DNA of 64,000 nt from Pseudolabrys sp. (GTDB lineage: Bacteria > Pseudomonadota > Alphaproteobacteria > Rhizobiales > Xanthobacteraceae). Shown in pieces: positions 26,586 through 34,411 of this stretch; position 1 is the stretch's first letter; each line of letters begins with the position of its first letter. A program made the translations under genes and the position numbers. The notes below the pieces were generated by a model. It searched no databases and was not told the DNA's origin. It was given only the letters and a program-made list of their open reading frames with translations. The stretch lies in NCBI GenBank assembly GCA_029980465.1, contig JARYIJ010000001.1, positions 1 through 64,000 on the forward strand. Reading direction: 5' to 3'.

Positions 26586-27461
26586 CTACTTGCAGGGCTT
26601 CGGCTTCTTGAGCTCGAGCGACGACAATTCGCCCTTGATGCTGAAGTCGCTGTAATTCAGCATCAGCGCGCGCGAGATGCCGTTCTCGTAAAGCTCAAAC
26701 TCGATGGAATAGCTCACGGTCTGCTCGCCGCTGCGTTCCGCCTTGGGGCTGCGGTCGAAATAGCTGATGCTGACCGGCCAGCGCGTTAGCGAGGCAAGCT
26801 GCGGGATTTTTCCCGCCGCATCGTCCGGCGGCGGCGAGCCTGGCGGGATCGCCTTCCCGATCACGGTCAGCGTGTTGTAGACCTTCTCGCCGGTCTCGGA
26901 GCCGTCGTAGACGACAAGCTCCAGCAACTTCTTCCCGGCCCGCGCCGCGGCAATGATCTTGCGCATGTGCTCCGTCGGGAACACGGCATCCGCCGGCACG
27001 GCGAAATTCTTGTCGGCGGGCTTCTGCAGCGTCACCTCGACCTTGCCGGCTTCACGGTCCGCGTGACCGTCGACGACATCGCCCGGCTGGCCGTTGAGCT
27101 TGTTGACCGAATTGAACCGGTACTTTTTGGCGCTGGCGTCTTCCCACGTCGTCGATGTCAGATCGCTGATCGCGTCGGCTCCCTCGGCCGAACCGAGGTC
27201 CGATATCTGACGGAATTTCAGGTCGTAGCCGTCGCAGGCGCTGCCGGAGAAATCGTAGAGGATGCGCCCCCGGATGCCATCGATGCCGCGGGTCCCGTTC
27301 GTCCTGGCGAGCTTGAGATCGTAGAAGGCCCGGTGCGGCGCGAGCACCACGCCATCCGGCGGCGTGGCATCCACCGAGGCGATCGGCGCGGCCCGCAACG
27401 AGCCCGCCACAGCGAGCCCGGCCAAAATGGCAGTCCCGGCAATCAGTGCAATCCTTGTCAT
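26586..27461 (-). CDS. EipB-like cell-envelope integrity protein (DUF1849)
   Basis: 291 residues from the ATG at 27461. A signal peptide (MTRIALIAGTAILAGLAVAGSLRA) leads into a beta-rich periplasmic domain: LAPHRAFYDLKLART, GRILYDFSGSACDGYDLKFRQ, ...VVYDGSETGEKVYNTLTVIG, ending YSDFSIKGELSSLELKKPKPCK. The two cysteines (SACDGYD and the C-terminal PCK) match the conserved disulfide of Brucella EipB, a periplasmic beta-spiral protein needed for envelope integrity. The family call is by recognition. Convergent with dinB (4 bp between stops). Confidence 0.87.
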   Translation of the reverse strand: MTRIALIAGTAILAGLAVAGSLRAAPIASVDATPPDGVVLAPHRAFYDLKLARTNGTRGIDGIRGRILYDFSGSACDGYDLKFRQISDLGSAEGADAISDLTSTTWEDASAKKYRFNSVNKLNGQPGDVVDGHADREAGKVEVTLQKPADKNFAVPADAVFPTEHMRKIIAAARAGKKLLELVVYDGSETGEKVYNTLTVIGKAIPPGSPPPDDAAGKIPQLASLTRWPVSISYFDRSPKAERSGEQTVSYSIEFELYENGISRALMLNYSDFSIKGELSSLELKKPKPCK

Positions 27462-27602
27462 CCCCGTCGATCCAGGTTCGTCCCGTCCGCCCGTCGTCCC
27501 ATTCAGGACAGGAACAAGGCAAGATATAGGCCGCGGCAGTTGCATCATGGGCCTCGATCGGCCAAGACCTCGTCAGAATCGAGCCATTGCGGAGGAATGA
27601 TT

Positions 27603-28067
27603 ATGGGAGCCGTCGACAAGAGACTCGCGGAATTGGGCATCACCCTGCCGACGCCGGCAAGCCCGATCGCCAACTATGTCCCCTTTGTCGTGACCGGATC
27701 CTTGCTGGTCGTATCGGGCCAGCTTTGCCTCGGCCATGACGGCAGGCTGGTTGCCAAAGGACAACTCGGCGGCGGCGTGTCCATCGAAGACGGCCAGAAG
27801 GCGGCGCGAGCCTGCGTGGTCAACCTGCTCACACAAGCCAGGGCCGCGCTCGGCGACCTCGACAAGGTCAAGCGCGTCGTGCGGCTTGGTGGCTTCATCA
27901 ATTCCGCTCCCGGCTTCACCGACGGCCCGAAGGTGATGAATGGCGCCTCTGACCTCATGGTCGAGGTGTTCGGCGACAGGGGCCGCCATGCCCGGACGAC
28001 AGTCGGCGTGTCCGCCCTGCCACTCGATGCCGTGATCGAGGTCGAGGGCCAGTTCGAAATCGGCTGA
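27603..28067 (+). CDS. RidA-family protein (YjgF/YER057c/UK114)
   Basis: 154 residues from ATG 27603, with GGAGGA 6 nt upstream. This is the alphaproteobacterial RidA subgroup starting AVDKRLAELGITLPTPASPIANYVPFVVTGSLLVVSGQLCL, with CVVNLLTQARAALGDLDKVKRVVRLGGFINS and HARTTVGVSALPLDAVIEVEGQFEIG. The Arg in GRHARTTVG aligns with the catalytic/substrate Arg of enamine deaminases. It probably hydrolyses reactive enamines, as inferred from the family. It is followed after 11 bp by the phosphodiesterase gene. A second RidA paralogue lies at 54753. Confidence 0.9.
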   Translation: MGAVDKRLAELGITLPTPASPIANYVPFVVTGSLLVVSGQLCLGHDGRLVAKGQLGGGVSIEDGQKAARACVVNLLTQARAALGDLDKVKRVVRLGGFINSAPGFTDGPKVMNGASDLMVEVFGDRGRHARTTVGVSALPLDAVIEVEGQFEIG

Positions 28068-28078
28068 GGCTTCCGGTC

Positions 28079-28837
28079 ATGGGCCTTCCGGTTATGGGCA
28101 TCGAATGGCTCACACGACGGCCGATCGCTCACCGCGGCCTCCACAATGCCGCCAACGGGATTATTGAGAATACCGGTCCGGCCTTCGAGGCGGCCATCGC
28201 CGGCGACTACGGCATCGAGTGCGACGTCCAGATCAGCGCCGACGGCGAAGCCATGGTGCACCATGACGACGCGCTCGGCCGGCTCACCGACGGGCATGAC
28301 CGGTTGGCCGACCTGACCACCGCCGAGCTTCAGGCCGTGCGTTTCAGGACCGGGGGCGCGCGCATTCTCACGCTCGGCGAACTCTGCGATCTGGTCGCCG
28401 GACGCGTGGCGCTGACGGTCGAAATCAAGAGCCGGTTCGATGGCGACACCCGCATCGCCAAACGGACGGCGCACGTGCTGAATGGATACAAGGGGCCGGC
28501 AGCCGCCATGTCGTTCGATCCGGCGCAAGTCGTCGCCTTCGCCCGGGCTGTCCCCGGCCTGCCGCGCGGCATCGTCGCGGAGCGGCACTACGACCATGCC
28601 GAGTGGAGCACGTTGTCACCTTCCCAAAGATACAGCCTGGCCTGGTTCACGCATGCGGCGGTTACGCGGCCCCATTTTATCGCCTACGCTGTTCGCGATC
28701 TGCCAGCCTTGGTGCCGTTTGTTGCCCGCAACCTGCTCGGACGGCCATTGTTGACTTGGACCGTCCGCACCGCGGCCGACCGGGAACAGGCGGCGCGTTA
28801 TGCCGATCAGATGATTTTCGAGGGGTTCCGGCCGTAA
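28079..28837 (+). CDS. Glycerophosphodiester phosphodiesterase family protein
   Basis: 252 residues. TIM-barrel GDPD: the catalytic histidines and metal ligands are visible in PIAHRGLHNAANGIIENTGPAFEAAI, YGIECDVQISADGEAMVHHDDALGRLTDG and LTVEIKSRF. It hydrolyses glycerophosphodiesters to glycerol-3-phosphate and an alcohol, so it recycles lipid head groups. No signal peptide, so probably cytoplasmic. Likely co-transcribed with ridA. An internal ATG at 28094 (MGIEWLTRRP) is an alternative start. Confidence 0.92.
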   Translation: MGLPVMGIEWLTRRPIAHRGLHNAANGIIENTGPAFEAAIAGDYGIECDVQISADGEAMVHHDDALGRLTDGHDRLADLTTAELQAVRFRTGGARILTLGELCDLVAGRVALTVEIKSRFDGDTRIAKRTAHVLNGYKGPAAAMSFDPAQVVAFARAVPGLPRGIVAERHYDHAEWSTLSPSQRYSLAWFTHAAVTRPHFIAYAVRDLPALVPFVARNLLGRPLLTWTVRTAADREQAARYADQMIFEGFRP

Positions 28838-28900
28838 CACTTTGCGGGCCGGGATCGGCGGCATATGTCAAAGATTATTGGGCCAACCGGAGATTTCGCT

Positions 28901-29125
28901 ATGGCCAAAATCCTGATCGCGGTGCTCGTGGCTCTGTTTGCGTGCCAAAGCGCATGGGCGGCATCCACCAAAGCAAAAAAACATCCTCGTCATTCTACCG
29001 AGCAGCAAGGGCAGATCGCCTGCGGCAAATATGGCTGCGTGCGAATTCCGCCAAACTGCCATCCGACAACCGAATACGACTGGTGGGGAAATCCGACCGG
29101 TTACGACCGGGTCGTGTGCCGATAA
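28901..29125 (+). CDS. Small secreted cysteine-containing protein
   Basis: 74 residues. Signal peptide MAKILIAVLVALFACQSAWA, then a mature part of about 54 residues ending CGKYGCVRIPPNCHPTTEYDWWGNPTGYDRVVCR, with four cysteines that could form two disulfides. GGAG ribosome site 8 nt before the ATG; the 12 residues upstream in the open frame are not conserved. Similar CG.YGC..IP.NC.PTTEYDW.GNPTGYD..VC proteins are known as hypotheticals in Bradyrhizobium relatives. Function unknown. Confidence 0.78.
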   Translation: MAKILIAVLVALFACQSAWAASTKAKKHPRHSTEQQGQIACGKYGCVRIPPNCHPTTEYDWWGNPTGYDRVVCR

Positions 29126-29203
29126 GTTGAAGTTGCATTGCCCGCAGTTACGGTGACGGGCGCGGCCATTCGGTCGTAAGCTCGCGCCGAAGCCCGACAG
29201 TTT

Positions 29204-30448
29204 ATGCCCGACGCTGAAATCACGCTCCGCCTTGCGAGCTCGATAAAAGACGTTTCCGCCGCCGCGTGGAATACGTGCGGCTGCGTATGTTCATCGGCTT
29301 TTCCTCATGTAATAGATGAGGATTATTCTGACAGATTATCCACGCAATTATTGACACGAGGATACGCGGACAACCCATTCATATCATATGAATTTCTAAG
29401 CTGTCTTGAACAGTCCCGCTCGGTTGATGGGCGGACCGGCTGGCAATCGAACCACCTGCTCGTCGAGGCCGCCGGCGAACTCCTCGGCGCCGCGCCCTGC
29501 TATCTGAAATCCCATTCTCGCGGCGAATACGTCTTCGACCACGGCTGGGCCGAGGCCTTCGAGCGGGCCGGCGGAGCGTATTATCCGAAGCTCCAGGTCG
29601 CCGTGCCCTTCACGCCGGTCACCGGCCCCCGCTTCCTGGTCCGGCCCGGTCCGCTGGCCGAGGCCGTGCACACCGCCCTGGTGCAGGGACTGGTCGAAGT
29701 CACGAACCGCAACCGGCTGTCGTCGGCCCACGTCACCTTTTTGACCGAGGCCGAATGGCGCGATCTTGGCAGCCGGGGTTTCCTGCAGCGGACCGACCAG
29801 CAATTTCACTGGCGAAACGGGGGCTACGGCAGCTTCGAGGACTTCCTGGCGGCGCTGTCGTCGCGCAAGCGCAAGACCGTCCGGCGCGAGCGGAAAGAGG
29901 CGCTGGCGGCCGGCATCGATATCCAATGGTTGACCGGCTCGGACCTGACCGAGAGCGTCTGGGACGCGTTCTTCGCCTTCTACATGGACACCGGATCGCG
30001 CAAATGGGGCAGCCCATACCTGACGCGCGCGTTCTTCTCGCTGATCGGGCAGTCGATGGCCGACCGCATCGTCCTGGTCATGGCGAAGCGCAACGGCCGC
30101 TGGATCGCCGGCGCCATCAACTTCCTCGGCCCCGACACGATCTACGGCCGCAACTGGGGCGCGATCGAGCACCATCCGTTCCTGCATTTCGAGGTCTGCT
30201 ACTACCAGGCCATCGACTACGCGATCGCGAACAAGCTCAAGGTCGTCGAGGCCGGCGCCCAGGGCGAGCACAAGCTGGCGCGCGGCTACCTGCCGGTGAC
30301 GACCTATTCGGCCCATTACATCGCCAATCCGGGATTGCGCCGGGCCATCGGCGATTACCTTCGGCGCGAGCGGGCTTATGTTGAAGCCGCCGGCGAAGAA
30401 CTTGCGGCGGCCGCTCCATTCCGCAAGGATTTGATCGAGCAGGAGTGA
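29204..30448 (+). CDS. GNAT-fold protein of the DUF482 / peptidogalycan family
   Basis: 414 residues. Acetyltransferase-like double GNAT fold: NPFISYEFLSCLEQS, GAAPCYLKSHSRGEYVFDHGWAEAFERAGGAYYPKLQVAVPFTPVTGPRFL, FLQRTDQQFHWRNGGYGSFEDFLAALSSRKRKTVRRERK, TGSRKWGSPYLTRAFFSLIGQ, and GAQGEHKLARGYLPVTTYSAHYIANPGLRRAI. The family resembles FemABX; the substrate is unknown. Residues 26-56, between WNTC and NPFISYEFL, are an AT-rich extra segment. The gene lacks a clear ribosome site at 29204. It is followed by a GTCATTCCGG-type repeat. Confidence 0.88.
   Translation: MPDAEITLRLASSIKDVSAAAWNTCGCVCSSAFPHVIDEDYSDRLSTQLLTRGYADNPFISYEFLSCLEQSRSVDGRTGWQSNHLLVEAAGELLGAAPCYLKSHSRGEYVFDHGWAEAFERAGGAYYPKLQVAVPFTPVTGPRFLVRPGPLAEAVHTALVQGLVEVTNRNRLSSAHVTFLTEAEWRDLGSRGFLQRTDQQFHWRNGGYGSFEDFLAALSSRKRKTVRRERKEALAAGIDIQWLTGSDLTESVWDAFFAFYMDTGSRKWGSPYLTRAFFSLIGQSMADRIVLVMAKRNGRWIAGAINFLGPDTIYGRNWGAIEHHPFLHFEVCYYQAIDYAIANKLKVVEAGAQGEHKLARGYLPVTTYSAHYIANPGLRRAIGDYLRRERAYVEAAGEELAAAAPFRKDLIEQE
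29279..29371 (+). other. AT-rich in-frame insert within the GNAT-like gene
   Basis: Encodes residues 26-56 (CVCSSAFPHVIDEDYSDRL and following), where relatives are recalled to have only a short loop. Base use is AT-rich and the codons (GTA, ATA, TTA, GAT) differ from the rest of the gene. It contains the hairpin TCCTCAT-N7-ATGAGGA at 29302-29322. The frame is preserved, so it may be a recent in-frame insertion or a fragment of foreign DNA. Confidence 0.5.
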
Positions 30449-30456
30449 TTTGATCT

Positions 30457-30558
30457 GTCATTCCGGGGCGCGCCGCAGGCGCGAGCCCGGAATCCAGACC
30501 GATCGCATCGAACTTGTGGCTGGATTCCGGATCGCCGCTTCGCAGCGTCCGGAATGAC
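30457..30558. repeat. GTCATTCCGG-type dispersed repeat upstream of the HIT gene
   Basis: 102 bp, bounded by GTCATTCCGG and CCGGAATGAC. The two inner halves read GGCGCGCCGCAGGCGCG...GGAATCCAG and CTGGATTCCGGATCGCCGC, so the order of modules is inverted compared with the copy at 11885. It fills almost the whole 126-bp gap between the GNAT-like stop and the HIT start. Confidence 0.85.
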
Positions 30559-30574
30559 AAGAAACGGAGTGCCT

Positions 30575-30997
30575 ATGCCACCTTATGATCCGAACAATAT
30601 CTTCGCCAAGATCCTTCGCGGGGAACTGCCCTGCTACAAGATCTATGAGGACGACAAGGCATTCGCCTTCCTCGACATCATGCCGCGCGCGCCGGGCCAT
30701 ACCCTGGTGCTGCCGAAAGCCCCCGCCCGCAATCTCCTCGACGTCCCCGCCGAAGACCTCGCCCACGTCGCCACCGTGACGCAGAAGATCGCCAAGGCGG
30801 CGATGACCGCCTTCGCAGCTGACGGCATCACGGTGCAGCAGTTCAACGAAGGCGCCGGCGGCCAGGTCGTGTTTCACCTGCATGTCCATATCATCCCGCG
30901 CAAGCAGGGCGTGCCGATGAAGCCGCCCGCCTCCGAGAAGGAAAAGCCGGACGTGCTCGCCGAGCAGGCCAGGAAGCTGGCCGCAGCCCTCGGCTAA
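30575..30997 (+). CDS. HIT family protein (Hint/HinT-like)
   Basis: 140 residues from ATG 30575, with ACGGAG upstream; the seven residues before it in the frame come from the repeat. Nucleotide phosphoramidase/hydrolase fold: NIFAKILRGELPCYKIYEDDKAFAFLDIMPRAPGHTLVLPK and the histidine triad HLHVHIIP. It probably hydrolyses adenosine phosphoramidates; this is the general family role. Convergent with azlD, whose stop overlaps by four bases. Confidence 0.93.
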   Translation: MPPYDPNNIFAKILRGELPCYKIYEDDKAFAFLDIMPRAPGHTLVLPKAPARNLLDVPAEDLAHVATVTQKIAKAAMTAFAADGITVQQFNEGAGGQVVFHLHVHIIPRKQGVPMKPPASEKEKPDVLAEQARKLAAALG

Positions 30998-31341
30998 GGA
31001 GTCAGGCCGGACCAGTAGCCGCCAACGATCAGCAGCAATTCGCCGGTCGCGACGCCGGCGAAGACCGAGCGGCGAAAGACCGCAAAGGCCGCAAATCCCG
31101 CGGCGGCCGCGCCAAGCCTGATCCAGAACGGAATATGGGCGAGCTCGCCGCCGGAGAACACGATCAGCTTGGCGACGACCCCCGTGATGAGCGACGTGGC
31201 GATCACGCGCGCGAGCAGCACAAACTGGGAATCGTCGTCCAGATTGCGGGCGATAAAGAGCGCCGCGAAACGCCAGACCTCGTTCGGCAGGAAGCCGACG
31301 AGAACGATGACGGCGTAACCCCACAGAACCGGACCGCTCAC
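30994..31341 (-). CDS. azlD: Branched-chain amino acid exporter small subunit (AzlD)
   Basis: 115 residues from a GTG at 31341 that overlaps the azlC stop as GTGA. Four hydrophobic helices: LWGYAVIVLVGFLPNEVWRFAALFIARN, VLLARVIATSLITGVVAKLIVF, IRLGAAAAGFAAFAVF, VATGELLLIVGGYW. It forms the transporter with AzlC. The frame extends upstream across azlC but that part is a shadow. Confidence 0.9.
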   Translation of the reverse strand: MSGPVLWGYAVIVLVGFLPNEVWRFAALFIARNLDDDSQFVLLARVIATSLITGVVAKLIVFSGGELAHIPFWIRLGAAAAGFAAFAVFRRSVFAGVATGELLLIVGGYWSGLTP

Positions 31342-32066
31342 GACATCGCCTCGCGCACGCGATGGATGCCGTAAGCGGCCAGGCCGCCGATCACGCCGGT
31401 CCACATCAGGTCGAGCTCGACGCGATACCAGGCCAGCAGCGGCCCGAGCACGATGCCGAAGGCGAATGCCAGCACATCGACCAACTGGCGGCAATTGCGG
31501 GCCGTCGAGGTCAGGAACGACATCGGCGTCAGGAACAGCAGCGCGCCGGCCAGAAGCGGCGGCAGCCCCGCCGCAAGGTGGAAGCCGACGAAGCCGAACG
31601 CCACCGCCGTCGTCATGTAGCCGAGCGACAGGCCGTTACAGAAAGGAATGCGGTACTCCGGCGCGATGCCGGGCAGCAGCCGCAGCGACTCCACCCACAT
31701 GCTCACCGAGGTGAAATGCGTCGGCAGCAGAAGGTCCCGGATGCTCCTGGCGCTGCGCCGGATCAGCGGCAACAGCGCCACCACCATCGGGAAGAGACGG
31801 ACCGCCGACAGCGTGACGCCGAGCGCGACCTCGAACAGCGATGCGCCGGTCGGCAGCGCCGAGATCAGCAGGATTTGCGCCGGCGCCGCCCAGACCACGA
31901 CGGTCGTGGTCGCAAGCCACCACTGCGAAAAGCCGAAATCGTGCGCCAGCGCGCCGAGGCCGACATAGGTGCCGGCGAGCACCAGAAAGAATACCGAACT
32001 CCAGGCCGACAGCATGCCGGCCAGCAATGCACGCGACGGAGATGGAAATTCTCGCAGGGCCGTCAT
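31338..32066 (-). CDS. azlC: Branched-chain amino acid exporter large subunit (AzlC)
   Basis: 242 residues from ATG 32066 (MTALREFPSPSRALLAG). Polytopic protein with FGFSQWWLATTTVVVWAAPAQILLISALPTGASL and TLSAVRLFPMVVALLPLIRRS, characteristic of AzlC/YgaZ. With AzlD it forms a branched-chain amino acid exporter in the inner membrane. No Lrp-like regulator is adjacent. The frame upstream of 32066 is not conserved. Confidence 0.92.
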   Translation of the reverse strand: MTALREFPSPSRALLAGMLSAWSSVFFLVLAGTYVGLGALAHDFGFSQWWLATTTVVVWAAPAQILLISALPTGASLFEVALGVTLSAVRLFPMVVALLPLIRRSARSIRDLLLPTHFTSVSMWVESLRLLPGIAPEYRIPFCNGLSLGYMTTAVAFGFVGFHLAAGLPPLLAGALLFLTPMSFLTSTARNCRQLVDVLAFAFGIVLGPLLAWYRVELDLMWTGVIGGLAAYGIHRVREAMS

Positions 32067-32155
32067 GGGCTCTTCTGTTCCATGCCGCCCCGGCGCGTGC
32101 AACGCCGGTGTACCGCATGAGCGCCCCGCAAAAATGCGCGAGCGTCGCCTTGCCG

Positions 32156-32842
32156 CTAAAGCGTCAGATCGAACAGCTCGCGAAACATGCGCCGGCCGGC
32201 CGGCGTGATCGTCAAGGCCCGGCTACCGCGCTGACGCTCCAGCCACCGGCGCTCGAAGAACCGCGACGCCAGCGCCGTGCCGACCTTGCCGGCGAGATGC
32301 GGACGCCGCTCCGTCCAGTCCAGGCAGGCGCGGCAGAACGGCCGGCGGCCCGGTACCGTATCCGGCTCGATGCCGAGCGAGCCGAAGAACCGCAGGCCCG
32401 CCTTCGTGACCACGCCGCCGTCCGCCGTCAGCAGGATATGCCGCCGCGCCAGCAGCGTGTCGGCGATACCGACGCCGAGCCGGCCGGCGATGTGATCGTA
32501 ACAGGTGCGCGCATCGCGGATGGCGGCCTGTCGCGGCCCATGAACCGGCACGCGCTTGAGCTGATCGCCCGCAACCAGCATGATCTGTTCGATCATGCGC
32601 GCGACGTGCGGGGTCGCCAGCCGGTAATAGCGATGGCGGCCCTGCTTGGCGACGGCCAGCAACCCGCTTGCGGTCAGCTTGGCCAGATGCCCGCTGGTGG
32701 TCTGCGCCGAGACACCGGCCGCATGGCAAAGCTCCGTTGCGGTCAACGCCCGCCCATCCATCAAGATCGACAGAATGTTGGCGCGGGCTTGATCGCCCAC
32801 GAGGGAACCGATCTCGGCAAGGCGCGGCGTGCTCATCCTCAC
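32156..32842 (-). CDS. ArsR-family winged-helix regulator
   Basis: 228 residues, longer than a minimal ArsR. The N-terminal winged helix (about 8-85) reads LAEIGSLVGDQARANILSILMDGRALTATELCHAAGVSAQTTSGHLAKLTASGLLAVAKQGRHRYYRLA. The C-terminal part (about 105-228) has RTCYDHIAGRLGVGIADTLL and RPFCRACLDWTERRPHLAGKVG, with cysteines that may sense a ligand or metal. It is divergent from an MFS exporter gene 142 bp away, the usual arrangement for a local repressor; that link is inferred. Confidence 0.88.
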   Translation of the reverse strand: MRMSTPRLAEIGSLVGDQARANILSILMDGRALTATELCHAAGVSAQTTSGHLAKLTASGLLAVAKQGRHRYYRLATPHVARMIEQIMLVAGDQLKRVPVHGPRQAAIRDARTCYDHIAGRLGVGIADTLLARRHILLTADGGVVTKAGLRFFGSLGIEPDTVPGRRPFCRACLDWTERRPHLAGKVGTALASRFFERRWLERQRGSRALTITPAGRRMFRELFDLTL

Positions 32843-32984
32843 AAGCTAGACCGTAACGGCGCGAACGCAAGCGCGAACAGTTCGGCCGCGACCGAAGCAT
32901 TCGCGCGTAACGAAGCGTATGCGACAGCGTTGTCCCGGCGCTTCCCGATCAGAAATCGGGTCGGCAACGCCGCCCTCGCCTGTC

Positions 32985-34358
32985 ATGAGAGACCGCATGA
33001 TCCTTCTTGTCACCTCGCTCGGCGTCTTCATCGCCCAGCTCGACTCCCAGGTCGTCAATCTGGCGCTCAAGCACATTGGCGGCGATTTCGGCACCGGCGT
33101 CACCGCGCTGCAGTGGGTGATGGATGCCTATAACCTGCTCTACGCGACGCTGCTGTTGTCGGGCGGCACGCTCGGCGACCTGTACGGCCGCATGCGCTTC
33201 TACATGATTGGCCTCGGCCTGATCGCCGGCGGCTCGGTGGTCTGCGCGATGGCGCCGAATGTCGGGCTGTTGATCGCAGGACGGGCGATCACCGGCGTCG
33301 GCGCGGCGCTCGACGTACCGATCTCTCTCGCGATTTTGACCGTCGCCTATCGCGATCCGCGCCAACGCAGTTTTGCGATCGGCATCTGGGCAAGCTGCAA
33401 CGGCATCGCCATCGCGCTCGGCCCGACCATCGGCGGCTTGCTGGTCGACGTCACCGGCTGGCGCAGCATCTTCGCGCTGGTCGTGCCGCTCTGCCTGCTG
33501 ACGATGGCGCTGGCGTGGCGCCACGTGCCCGACACGAGCGACCCCGGCAGCCGCACGCTCGACCCTGCCGGCCAGAGCCTCGCGGTCGTCGCGCTTGGCG
33601 CGCTGGCTTTCATCGCCATCGAAGGCCCGCATGCCGGCTTGACCTCGCCCCTCGTGACGACGCTCGGCGCCGTTCTTATCGTCAGCGGGGCGGCCTTTTT
33701 CGCGGTCGAGCGCCGGACCAAGGGCGCGATGGTGCCGCTCGCGCTCTTTGCCGACCGGCAATTCAATGCCGCGCTGGTCGCCGCCGGCACGATGACATTC
33801 GGCATGTACGCCATGATGTTCCTCACGCCGCTCTATCTTCAGGATTTCGGCCACGCCTCGGCTTTCCGCGTCGGATTGGAGATGCTGCCGATGTCGGTCT
33901 CGTTCATCATCGTCTCGCAGGCCGCGGGCAAGCTCGGCGGCGCGTTCGGCGCCCGCGGGGTGATGACGGCGGGGCTTGGCTGCATGGGCGGCGGCCTGCT
34001 GCTCCTGACACAGGTGGCAGCCGTTCCGGACCTGCGGCTGGTCGAGGCCGCGTTGCTCATCATCGGGATCGGCCTGGGCCTCAACACGGCCCCGGTCAAC
34101 GCGGTCGCAGTCGCCGCGGTGCCGCGGCATCGCGCTGGAACGGCGTCCGGTCTGGTCAACACCCTGCGCATGATCGGCGCGACCTTGGGCATTGCCGCGC
34201 TTGGCGCGATCTATGCAGTCTACGCCCAGGCCGGATCGCCCGAGCACACGATCGCCGGCCTGAGGCTCGCTTACCTCGGCGGCGCGGTGGTCGAATTGTC
34301 CGGCGCCGTCACAGCGTTCCTGTTCGTCGGTGCCAACGCCCTCGACCGCAAGACTTGA
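32985..34358 (+). CDS. MFS transporter, DHA2-like
   Basis: 457 residues with about 14 hydrophobic segments, as in DHA2 drug exporters. Motif D-like LDSQVVNLALKHI and motif A GGTLGDLYGRMRFYMIGL are present, and motif C ALGPTIGGLLVD in segment 5. It probably exports a toxic compound under control of the divergent ArsR-like regulator. The start is uncertain: ATG 32985 or 32997; neither has a strong ribosome site, and the frame opens at 32919. Confidence 0.9.
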   Translation: MRDRMILLVTSLGVFIAQLDSQVVNLALKHIGGDFGTGVTALQWVMDAYNLLYATLLLSGGTLGDLYGRMRFYMIGLGLIAGGSVVCAMAPNVGLLIAGRAITGVGAALDVPISLAILTVAYRDPRQRSFAIGIWASCNGIAIALGPTIGGLLVDVTGWRSIFALVVPLCLLTMALAWRHVPDTSDPGSRTLDPAGQSLAVVALGALAFIAIEGPHAGLTSPLVTTLGAVLIVSGAAFFAVERRTKGAMVPLALFADRQFNAALVAAGTMTFGMYAMMFLTPLYLQDFGHASAFRVGLEMLPMSVSFIIVSQAAGKLGGAFGARGVMTAGLGCMGGGLLLLTQVAAVPDLRLVEAALLIIGIGLGLNTAPVNAVAVAAVPRHRAGTASGLVNTLRMIGATLGIAALGAIYAVYAQAGSPEHTIAGLRLAYLGGAVVELSGAVTAFLFVGANALDRKT

Positions 34359-34371
34359 AACCGGATGCTGA

Positions 34372-34398
34372 AAAGGCCGGGCTCACGGCCCGGCCTTT
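34372..34398. terminator. Bidirectional terminator between MFS and clpA
   Basis: AAAGGCCGGG-N7-CCCGGCCTTT, a 10-bp stem serving both convergent genes; T runs are short on both sides. Confidence 0.8.
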
Positions 34399-34411
34399 GT
34401 CGTTATCAGCG

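Noticed and set aside
29335..29345. DnaA-box-like TTATCCACG inside the GNAT gene
   Set aside because: Single site in coding sequence, no cluster of boxes or AT-rich unwinding region.
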